Assembly (NCBI GenBank): GCA_001953115.1
Contig: LSSL01004089.1
Span: 1 to 13,691 of the forward strand
DNA length: 13,691 nucleotides
From: Smittium mucronatum
Lineage: Eukaryota > Kickxellomycota > Harpellomycetes > Harpellales > Legeriomycetaceae
Reading direction: 5' to 3'
Position numbers and translations under genes: made by a program. Below are positions 1 to 8,639 of the stretch, in pieces. The notes beneath the pieces were generated by a model. It was given only the letters and a program-made list of their open reading frames with translations. It made no database searches and was not told where the DNA came from. The stretch's first letter is position 1, and each line of letters opens with the position of its first letter.

Positions 1-954
1 TCCTCGATAAGAATAGGCATGTTTTTATTAATCATATTTATTTTACAGTTTTTAATAACGCAAAAATTACCATTTATCAAATCTGATTATTTTTATTGTA
101 AATAGGTGGAGTTTTTTTGCGATATATTAATGGATATTTTTTTCTCACTAAAACAGAAGTAAGATGTATTTGTTCCGAGGATCTTAGCAATAAACGTAGG
201 TATGTTAAAATGTATCTTATCTTTATTTTCACTTCGCAGACATAAGTTTTTAAGATATTTTCAGGCAAATTTCAATTTTAAGAACATTAAAATTCCGCTT
301 TCTCTATTCATCTAGTTAGATGACGTATATCTCGGAATGCCATTCCAAATTTCCTAAAAACGGTCTATCTCTACTAATTCTTCGAATTTAGCTTAATAAA
401 AAAAATTGCTTTTTTTTATAATGAAATACACGTTTTAATGGTTTAAAAATGCTACAAGATATACTATTTAGCGGCTAGTGTCAGATTTTGGTGATTTGAA
501 TCAAATTTTTGGTTTTTAATAGATATATTTAAATGGTGGTAAAAAGCTAACCCAAAATAAATTAGGACCATTTTGGCACACTATTAAGAAAAATTGGATC
601 CTGAATATGAAAACCCTTCTTTTAACTGGAATTTCTATTAATCTCAATTTTAGAATTATTTCAGAGTTTTATAATGCAAAATAATCCAAAGACTATGCGT
701 ATTCAAATAAACTTCATCATAGAGCACCAAATCCCATCCAGATTCATGATCTAATTTTGCTTTTTCTTTATACTAATTTTACAATCTTTATGAATCTAGC
801 AAAGTATCTTTTTATTCGAACAATCATTGTTTTTAGAAATCCACACCCCATTTTTTATTTTTATTATGAGATTTTAAGTAAGTTAATTTCATTAAAAAAT
901 ATACTAAATATATATACAACCCCTCCCCCCCAATATATAAGAGATATATACTAG
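1..954. other. AT-rich stretch without an intact gene
   Basis: I see no supported gene. There is a 13-bp perfect inverted repeat at 334-346 (GGAATG, C, CATTCC). Short coding-like scraps lie on the minus strand at 603-550 and 757-666. A C7 run at 925-931, the longest G/C homopolymer I noticed, sits just left of the GC-rich island. The remaining open frames here are AT-driven and overlap each other. Confidence 0.6.
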
Positions 955-1382
955 ATGAATTAGCCCCTCTGTCGGGCTTCCGGCTGAGCACCCATGAGAA
1001 AAGATTGAAATCCATCAACCAAAATACCCCCATGGCATTTATTCAATTATATTGGATGACTGGGGCTACATAAAGTCAAAAATTAAGCTCTTTTCCGACT
1101 AAGAAAAGTTCATTGAAATCATTGAGTCCTTATTTGGGTTTAAATCCAATAATATTAATAAAAAATAGTCTTTTCCCCAAAACTGGTGATTTTTTGTGTT
1201 TGATATCTTAAAATAAACTGCAAAGATATGGGATCGACATGGCTGATAAACCCTGTAATCTCCCACAGAAAAGTTTTCCGGTATACGCAGAACTGAAATT
1301 CTCCACCATTACGGATATGATTCTTCTTTCTAATAGTCGTCACCCTTTTTCATCGAGCTCTGTGCACAATATTCTCAACTAA
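955..1382. other. GC-rich island, probable remnant of formerly coding or mobile DNA
   Basis: Sampled 60-base lines reach 53% (961-1020) and 42% (1261-1320) G+C, against about 18-22% in flat DNA. Coding-like frames occur on both strands. On plus, 998-1168 is open apart from TAA at 1100, with TGA at 995 just before it. Also on plus, 1239-1382 is a 47-codon ATG frame with balanced codon use. On minus, 1343-1155 is open for 62 codons from a GTG. Only one of these can be the ancestral frame at each position. No intact gene can be built, and the block reads as a decayed fragment. Confidence 0.5.
1155..1343 (-). mobile_element. Possible eroded Ty1/copia-type reverse transcriptase fragment (weak)
   Basis: The minus-strand frame has no ATG; its first codon is GTG. 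At 1250-1191 it carries the spacing Ser-x-Val-x-Pro-Ile-Ser-Leu-Gln-x-Ile-Leu-x4-Gln. This resembles the conserved segment near the start of copia-family reverse transcriptase (the TFSPVV...SIR.IL region). About eight codons later Lys-Thr-Ile-Phe recalls the following DVKTAFL motif, with a short gap. The comparison is from memory, not alignment. The frame then stops, and no downstream YVDD or RNase H motif could be followed. The plus-strand ATG frame 1239-1382 overlaps and is a rival explanation. Treat as a hypothesis. Confidence 0.25.
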
Positions 1383-2351
1383 GAATATTACAACGCTAAG
1401 TAAAGTTTTAGGATAAATGTAATTTAAAATGTATATCATTTAAACCCCTAAACCACATAAAATAAATTAAATCTTATGAGTTAAAACCCTCTATATATAC
1501 AGTAAAACTATATCCTTAGTTCTCTTATACCTCCAATAATCAATGAACATAGCAAATTCATGTTCACTTATCACTTATCACTCATTATCCTTGGATATTT
1601 TTTTAAAAAAATAACAAAAGTAAATAATTTAGATTGGAATAACTTTTGATTAAGACAGATTTGAAAATACAACTGAAATAAAACAGATAAAAACGAGTGA
1701 TATATTATCTTTAGTGTCTTTCCTATTTATATCATGTTTTAACATCACTTTTAGACTAGATTTGAAATTGAAATTGAACCTAGAAAAAAAATACTATCAA
1801 CCCACCACTCCTTCTCCCATCTTCTTTAAATATAATAAAAACAAACAGAAGGTCAAATTTGATGCAATTTATACATTTTTTTTTGTAAAAAGATATATTT
1901 CTATAAATCCAAAAATATTAACCTATAATTCATAGAACTTGGGAATACGCCAAATTTGATTAAAAACATGATTTTTTTTCCATTATATTTAAAAAATAGA
2001 TGAAAATAAAATAGCTTTCCCATACCAGACCATCCCCTCTTTATAGTAATCAAATTTAAATTACACAACAGAAATTGATGTTCAATTCTGAGAAAAATAT
2101 TCTTTTAATAATATAAAAAAAAAACCGATTTGAGATGTGAGACTAATTTTATTGAACAGATATACTATACGGGTAAAAATATTCGAATAAAAAACTCCTG
2201 TGTAGTTGATGTATAAATACATTTCAAATAATTTTTTCATATAAAATTCAAATTATCAGGTGAGTGTGATTTTTTTTTTCTGAAAAAAATTTAAGATTAG
2301 TTTATTCTTTTATATTTAAACTTTAATGTTTAAACCGCACTAGGTGTTGGA
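1383..2351. other. AT-rich spacer downstream of the secreted-protein gene
   Basis: I see no supported gene. The stretch has many A and T runs (for example T9-T10 near 2271). CAAATTTG occurs at 1854-1861 and 1951-1958. The only long frame is AT-driven, at 1714-1935, and does not begin at ATG. The right edge holds the poly(A) signals of the minus-strand gene. Confidence 0.6.
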
Positions 2352-2357
2352 TTTATT
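2352..2357 (-). terminator. Poly(A) signal AATAAA of the secreted-protein gene
   Basis: The minus strand reads AATAAA about 60 nt past the stop codon (2419-2417). A second AATAAA lies at 2306-2301. Either could direct 3'-end formation. The hexamer is expected often at this base composition, so position is the main evidence. Confidence 0.45.
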
Positions 2358-2416
2358 TTCCTTGAAATTGAGTCCCTATGAATAACCACGCTCGAGGCAA
2401 CTTTCTCGCGCAAAAA

Positions 2417-3276
2417 TTATTCGTTATAGTTATCATTTTTGAATAATGAGGTTTGTCTGATAGTTTTATGGCTGTTTTCATTTACAAGAGGTTCTTTAGT
2501 GAAGCTAGATTCAACAAAGATGTTGCTACTGGTTTGATCGTGTTTTTTTGCCGCATCTGGGGCATAAGGCGCGTTCAAATCATAATTTAACTCTCTGAAA
2601 ATTTCTCTGTGAGGGCTATTTTCCATGCACGAATCCCTTTCATCGTCTTTTTTATAAGCTATTTTACACTGTGATATATGGTTTTCATCTTCTTTTATCA
2701 TTTCCTTGACGTAATTAGCAAAATCCTCAATCACACTATAACCTTTGCATATTTCACTGCTATTTTCTGCTAAGCTGTAATTACAATAAGTTTCATAACT
2801 GTCAAAAATTTCGGTATCCGAATATTTGTAGTATAGTTCCAAGTCGTATATACAAATGGCTCTGTCTCCGTCGTAAACTATGTCATCTATGGAACCACAT
2901 GTATCTATACTGTTTCCACATATATCTATTATCAAAATCATATAAATCGCCCATATTAGTCTTTAACCATATTCAATATCTAACACACAAAATAATAAAG
3001 TTAATCCAAATGAAAATACTGTGTCTACTTACCATCTCCACAAAAATCTAAAGGCTGGTTATGATGAATATTCTTTTCATTTGAATTTTCAGTACTTGAT
3101 AAAGTAGAAGATTTGGTATGAGGGGTGCTAAAACCCGAGGAAATCCATCTTTTAGGCAAACCGGCTTGTCCCAAGTAATCAGTACTCTCATAATAAATAG
3201 GGCGTGAAAGGGTCATTATACCCATACATGAGGCAGAAAATAATGATAATGCGATCAAAGAAAAAGAAGAAACCAT
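2417..3276 (-). CDS. Two-exon gene for a predicted secreted cysteine-rich protein (250 aa), family unknown
   Basis: Exon 1 is 3276-3033 and exon 2 is 2925-2417; together they encode 250 residues plus a TAA stop. Residues 1-19 form a signal peptide: a short N-terminus, a hydrophobic core rich in Ser, Leu, Phe and Ala, and likely cleavage near Gly19. Residues 20-78 are Ser/Thr/Pro/Asn-rich and probably disordered, with a dibasic Lys42-Arg43 that could be a Kex2/furin-type processing site. Residues 79-181 are rich in Asp, Glu and Tyr and hold eight cysteines (79, 84, 91, 106, 129, 141, 168, 181), an even number suited to disulfides, plus two N-glycosylation sequons (Asn130, Asn136). Residues 182-250 are polar and lack cysteine. 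The start is favoured by AAA before and G after the ATG. The 174-codon open stretch containing exon 2 is very unlikely by chance at this base composition. The product is probably extracellular. An effector-like role is inference from secretion, cysteines and isolation; I recognise no catalytic motif or family. Confidence 0.8.
2926..3032 (-). other. Spliceosomal intron (107 nt, phase 1)
   Basis: The donor is GTAAGT at 3032-3027, directly after GAT-G. The branch site is ACTAAT at 2960-2955, with the branch A about 30 nt before the acceptor. The acceptor is AATAG ending at 2926. Splicing joins G to AT, restoring an Asp codon (residue 82), and exon 2 then stays open to 2417. The two other plausible AGs between branch-like sites and exon 2 both lead straight to an in-frame TAA, so 2926 is the only acceptor I found that works. 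A further AG inside exon 2 gives a TAG. Confidence 0.8.
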
Positions 3277-3376
3277 TTTGGAATTTACAAAAATGAAGAA
3301 TTTTTTTTTTCGCTAGATTCTCAAAATTTTTAGAACTCTTTACTAATAATGAAATTTATATTCAAAGAAACAAATT

Positions 3377-3387
3377 CCCCTTTTATA
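3377..3387 (-). promoter_or_regulatory. TATA box of the secreted-protein gene
   Basis: The minus strand reads TATAAAAGGGG, a textbook TATA element about 100 nt upstream of the ATG at 3276. Initiation some 30 nt downstream would give a 5' leader of roughly 75-80 nt. That leader would contain an A10 run (the plus-strand T10 at 3301-3310). The AGGGG at its 3' end also matches the core of the fungal stress-response element, but a five-base match means little here. Confidence 0.6.
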
Positions 3388-3422
3388 CATTTCATTTTCC
3401 CCGAACGATTATAATTCTCACC

Positions 3423-3427
3423 CCAAT
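3423..3427 (+). promoter_or_regulatory. Possible CCAAT box
   Basis: A CCAAT pentamer (ATTGG on the gene strand) lies about 36 nt upstream of the TATA box, a normal spacing for a CCAAT/HAP-complex site. The motif is short and common in AT-rich DNA, so only its position supports it. Confidence 0.3.
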
Positions 3428-5020
3428 TCTTGAAAATTTATAACCCTATAAATAAAAACACGTTTTGCTTGTTCATCCTTGGAAATGACGCAAGAATGAT
3501 ATGCACTTTTCTTAAACCGGAATACTACCTCTTCTCATGATTTTCATTTTTAGTGCTGCAAATTGGGTATTCGCAGACGCTTTATCATATTGAGGATTTC
3601 ATGTACGAGTGATTTACATTTTTATTGGAGTTATATCAAATTTGATTTAAAAGATAATGATAAAGGAGTTTTTTAGTGTTCATAAAATAAAATAAATAAA
3701 TTTTGAGATATCTAATTTGAGTCTTAATTGTACTTAAATACGTTTCCAAATTATTATTATTATCTTATTAAAACAGTTTACTTTATTTTTTTTTACCTTA
3801 TACTTTGGAAGGAAATTATACGTTGCTTGAAAAATCATAGCAAGTATTTGTAATATATATGATGATTCAATGTACAGTTGTATTGGACTAAATCCAAAAA
3901 AAATTATATCTGTTTTTCACTTGGGCCTGCAAAAAATCTGGTGTTCAAGAAGTTTTTTTTTATTAAAAAAAGGGATATATACTAAAATAAACGTTCCGAT
4001 TATCCTTTTATAAGTTTTTTTTTGTTTCAGTGTATCATTAAATTCTTAATAATTTTTTCAATATTCTCCTATTTGAAAAAATTACCTTCAGTTTATTTTT
4101 AGACTGTTAACATTATTAAAACTTTAATTTTCATATATTTTCAGCCTTTAAGACAAAAAAATGTTAGCTGAAATGATCAAAATTAGCCACTTCAGTCGAG
4201 ATAATTTAAGGAAATTTGTATTCTGTAATTAAATAAAATTAAACCAACAATTGGACGCTTTTTACTGATTTATAAAGGGAGAAACTAGTAAACGAACTCA
4301 TTTATTCTATAAGGCTATGACCACTAATCAATTAAGTCGCCATTTTGTGGGCTGTTGTAAAAATCAGAACTAAAACCAACAACTCCTATACCTATAATAA
4401 AATTAATGATCTTTTTTGATTTTTTTTAAGGAAAATTTATATTCAAGTTAATTAAAAACCGTAAAAAATAATTTAAAATGAATTTAAAAACGTAAAAAAA
4501 TTCTAAATTTTTGTCATCCAACCCTCACCTGTAGCTATAGTAGCTCCATGCTTCAATTGAATTGGTTAAAAAATCCCAAAGATCATAAAAACTAATATAT
4601 ACATGAATAATTACATTTTTACACTATCCAATACACTTTAAATTAAAAAAACCCCCAATTTGAAAACTTTCTGTTGATAGATTTTTATTAAAAAAAAGGG
4701 TTAATATAAAAAAATTCTATTAATCACTGGTAGATTATTTCGCTGAAACGTTAATATTTTCTACTAGGGATTTTTTTTTCGAGAATAGAAACTTTACTAT
4801 TAATTTTTTTCTGACTTCCTAATTAGTTGGTTGAACACATTTTCAATGTATAGTTTGATTATTCAACCAAAGAATCTATTCTAATTAATGTACAGTGGGT
4901 ACCGAGCCGCTAGAACAACGGAAGGGTATAAGGTGAACGAATTTTTCGAAAATTTTTCATTTTTTATAACATTTTTAAATATGATTTTTACTATTTTTAT
5001 GATTTTCAAATAAAAACTCA
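3428..5020. other. AT-rich stretch with three small GC-richer islands, no intact gene
   Basis: The islands are about 3480-3620, 4500-4555 and 4885-4935. The first has short plus-strand frames separated by a pyrimidine-rich TTTCATTTTTAG that looks like an intron end. The second has a minus-strand ACAG/GTGAG resembling a splice donor. The third has a 41-codon ATG frame (4888-5013) and the string TACAGTGGG. None forms a complete gene. A 12-bp palindrome, ATCAAATTTGAT, is at 3635-3646. Confidence 0.5.
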
Positions 5021-5030
5021 ATTCAAAAAA

Positions 5031-5091
5031 TAAATAAATAAAAGACTAACGAACCATCCAACCAAACAAACAAAAAAACAACCAAACAACC
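5031..5091 (+). repeat. Low-complexity TAAA and CAAA/CAAC/CCAA tract
   Basis: (TAAA)3 at 5031-5042 is followed, after a short non-repeat gap, by 40 bases at 5052-5091. That segment contains only A and C except for a single T at 5057, in CCAA, CAAA and CAAC units. The strand asymmetry (no G) is distinct from the neighbouring AT-rich sequence. It looks like a degenerate simple repeat grown by slippage. Confidence 0.7.
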
Positions 5092-8000
5092 TATTTAAAA
5101 TAGATTTTTTAAATTGAAAGCAACAAAAGCAAATCTTTTTTGATTTCTTATTTATTGATATTTATTTGTTGATAAAGGCAATAATCCTTTCTTAAAACTT
5201 ATGTTTGAAGTTGGCCAATTTTTTCCCCAGTAAAAAAAATCTTGAAAATAAATAAATAATCACCCATATAAACCATACAATAAGATTTCAGTGCAATCAA
5301 TTTTATTAAATGAAATAAATGCCAAATTTCTGATAAAAATCCAAATGATATAAAAAAAAATCTTTTCTTTTAAAAAAACCGTAAAACTGTATAATGATTA
5401 TTTATAAGGTTATAAAATTGATAAAAATATATAATTTAATCTATTTTGGACTAAAAGTGCCAAATTTTAATAAAATAGTTTATTTGAAACAAGAATTAGG
5501 CAACCAAAGAAATTGAGTTTTTTATTTATAAAAGGGTTAGCTAATAAAATATCGCTTACATAAATATATTCACTGGGTTTTAATTAGTAAGAAACGACTT
5601 TGAATAGAGTTCTGCATTTTTAGTATTTTCCTGTGTTTAAAAAAAAAAAATTCTCTCCGCTTTCTGTGATTAAACTTAATTTTATATAATAAAATAAGAT
5701 TTTCGCATTGCAGCTTCTTATGCAAATATTAAATATTAAGCATAATTTTATACTGGGTTAATATTATTTTCTTTATAAATTCCGCATATTTGGTGAATTT
5801 ATTTAAAATTTGGTTTAATTAGATGAAATGAAAAAGGAATATAAGAATTGTAAGATATATCTTGATGAAATTTTGTTAATTCCAATTACTTTTTTGGTTG
5901 TAAATTTTAAATAATAAAGTGAAAATTTAAGCATATCTGGAAAAATAATCTATTTAAATTAAAATTTTTCATAAACGGCAAATAGAAGATAAATCTCCAA
6001 AAAAAATTTTAAAAAAAACAGATCGCATGTGATCGAAAAAAGGATTAAATTTAATTACTTCTTTATCAAATAGTTTATATCTATTCAACTAAAACTAATT
6101 TAACTCTTAATTTAGCCCCAAATCCAATAAATTTTAATGCGATCAAATTCTCTTTATTTAAGCTAAATCTGAAAAAATAACTCGTTAAAACCCCCTATAC
6201 TTGCTTCATAATATTTGAAATCACTCTTTTTTTGGGCGTTATTTATTTAGATATTGCCATGAAATTTTAGTGAAAATATTGATAATTGTGATTTTAACAT
6301 CGAGTAGAGAAATCTTCTTATTAAAGTACGTTTAACGAATTAAATTTAAAAATAAGTAATATTTTCTGGTTAAATCGAAATAATTGGGAGATCAAATTGT
6401 ATTTTTGATTATTTAAACAAATGAAGACAAATAAATAAATCGACTGATCCATAAAATCGAAAGAATATTTTATATTAAATGTGGGGTTTAAAGTTTTCAA
6501 ATGTAGGAATTACATTAAAGAATAGATATAAAGCTTATGGAAAAAGCAATTTGAAAAATGTTCGTTTATTAAATAATTAAAGGAAATATTTTGATTTAAT
6601 TGCATAGATCAGGAAATTTGTTCTAAATTAAACAAAACAAATCTTATTATTTTTTTTAACTTTATGACTGGATATTTTTAGAATTATGATATAGTTGTTT
6701 TTGAAAGTATTCATTTTTATCTAAATACTTGATAATTAGTAGCCCAAATTTTTTTGTGGATCATCATTCTTTGGTACATAAAATATCCAATAGAATGCAT
6801 ACACTACCAAGTTTTAGTTTTTTTAAACCATACATTTTTTGAGCCTGTTTATGTAAACTCCATTATTTATCTATTTAGCAGTTTTTATACTTATCCCTTT
6901 CAGGGTCATAAGATTTTTTGAGCTTTTAGTTATTTCATTTTCATTCTCCATTAGATAATTTTATGTTTTAAACTAATTATAAAGACTTATTTCTAATATA
7001 TTTTTTAATTGAACAAAGAAAAAGATATATTTTTGTGCTGACAGTCCTATGATGTTTAAATAAAATATAGTTAATTGAAACTTTATACTCTGGTTTGAAG
7101 ATGAAGTGGTCCAAAGCCTACTCCAAATTGACCCGCAAATAGCTTCGCATGACTTTTTTCCGATAAAGTTTGTTTTTATTAATTTTTCCTTAGTCTTCTA
7201 CTTTAAAAGTCTCATTATGTTTTGAATAGATGAATGAAAAAACAAAATTTGGAGAGCAAAATCAAGTTGCTAATGGAACATAACCTTTTATCAAAAGTAA
7301 ACCAAATCAGGCTAAACTTTAGCTATTAGTGATTGCATAATTAAGCAGTCTATCTGTTAAAGGGCTAAAAAATTTTCATTTTATTGGGATCATTTACACT
7401 TATTGGCTGAAATAAAAAGATTTTGACTAATTAAATATATTTTTCAATGTTAATTCGAAAATAACCACCAATTTCATAAAAATTGTGTTATTTAATAATA
7501 ACGGAGTTTTTTCATAAAGCCTAGATTTTTAATAAAAACCAATGTGAATTAATAGAGGAAATTTTTTGATTTTAATACTCAGTTTTTCAGAAATGGAATC
7601 AGAAATTAATAAAGTAAATACTAATTTGTTTAATTAATCTCTAGTAATGAATCAAGTTGATAAAATAATTTTTTAGACCAATAAATTCAAAATAACTCGA
7701 AAATAGGTTTTTTTCTGGTAATTAGCACGTTAAAATACTTTATTACGATAATTTCTCTAATAAATTGCTAATAATGTCAATCCTGTTTAAATATTTATAA
7801 GAAACTAATCAGTTTACCAACAACCTTTTTTACACAAATTTAAAAATACTTCAGTTACATTTTTTTTATTTTTTAGATAAAAACATCTTTTTTATATCGG
7901 CTCTTTTATTTACTACCATTATAAGCACTAAATAACTGTATACATTAAAGATAAATCAATGATTTTCCCGATAATTATGGTATATTTATATTAAGAAATT

Positions 8001-8383
8001 TATTTATTTAGTATTTGGTTTGCTATCGCTTGTTTTTATTTAAATTTCAGAGATTTTCACTAAATTGAATTTCTATGATTTAAAAATCAAAAAGAATGAG
8101 AAATAAAATAAAACCCGTTTCTTTTTTTAAGGGGGTTTATTTATAAAAAAAGAATTCAAAAATTTCCAAAATTTTAAACTTATTATCTTATTAAACGATA
8201 AAATGTTAAAGTTCGGCTTTTTAAGATATTAGTAGTGCAAATAAGCCACCAAAAGGGATTTATATATTAAATTAAAGCATAAATATATATATCGTGGTAC
8301 TTTTTTTCCACGTACCTAGCTTATTATCACTAGATTTTTATCGTTTTAATATATTGGTTTATAGAGGTTCTAATAAAAGGTGG
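5092..8383. other. Long AT-rich desert, no gene seen
   Basis: This is flat AT-rich sequence, about 18% G+C in the line 5941-6000, with frequent A/T runs such as the A-run near 5640-5650. A near-palindrome flanked by GATC is at 6021-6034. The exception is a GC-richer patch at about 7080-7165 (42% in the line 7081-7140). A small hairpin-forming CGTGG...CCACG lies near 8294-8313. No open frame here has protein-like composition over useful length. Confidence 0.6.
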
Positions 8384-8399
8384 ATGTTTGAATGTTTGA
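8384..8399 (+). repeat. Tandem 8-bp duplication (ATGTTTGA x2)
   Basis: Two perfect head-to-tail copies of ATGTTTGA lie immediately left of the GC-richer hairpin island. The duplication is short and is probably slippage. Confidence 0.6.
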
Positions 8400-8410
8400 A
8401 GTTTTTGTGT

Positions 8411-8455
8411 TAAAAAGACGGCCCCATAACGAAAAGTAATGTGGGCGTCGTTTTA
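8411..8455. other. Imperfect inverted repeat, GC-rich hairpin
   Basis: The left arm TAAAAAGACGGCCC (8411-8424) pairs with the right arm GGGCGTCGTTTTA (8443-8455). There are 12 pairs, one mismatch and one bulged G, around an 18-base loop. It sits in a 42% G+C line within much lower surroundings. It could be a remnant of a miniature element or of a structured RNA. No known family is recognised. Confidence 0.5.
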
Positions 8456-8592
8456 TACCCCATTCCTTGTAAATAATAATGTGTAAAAAAAACTATAAAT
8501 AATTTAAAAATGGCTAAAATAAAACGAAAGAATAAAAACTCTTCTCGAGATAAAAAACTTTGAACGTTTGAGATTCCTGTCAGTTATTGGCC

Positions 8593-8627
8593 GGTAGATA
8601 TAATTCATTAAAACGGATTAATCTACC
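8593..8627. other. Inverted repeat GGTAGAT/ATCTACC
   Basis: Perfect 7-bp arms at 8593-8599 and 8621-8627 enclose a 21-base spacer, about 140 bases right of the GC-rich hairpin. The function is unknown. Confidence 0.45.
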
Positions 8628-8639
8628 TTTAATACGCAA

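Noticed and set aside
77..268. 63-codon minus-strand frame
   Set aside because: AT-driven, lysine/isoleucine/tyrosine-rich, not ATG-initiated in a favourable context, and expected by chance.
833..1033. 66-codon minus-strand ATG frame across the edge of the GC-rich island
   Set aside because: It overlaps a better plus-strand frame, and its C-terminal half runs into TA-rich low-complexity sequence and the C7 run.
1155..1343. Alternative reading of the Val-Tyr-Arg-Lys-Thr-Phe string as a Penelope-like/GIY-YIG-associated reverse transcriptase tail
   Set aside because: It also partly fits, but the copia alignment covers more positions and a second adjacent motif. Neither is secure without a database search.
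1714..1935. 73-codon open frame on plus
   Set aside because: The first codon is not ATG (TTG), it is rich in Lys/Phe/Asn/Ile, and there is no supporting context.
3953..4700. Two copies of a T-run/ATT/A-run followed by GGG (about 3953 and 4682)
   Set aside because: Mostly homopolymer; the flanks do not align, so this is chance-level similarity in AT-rich DNA.
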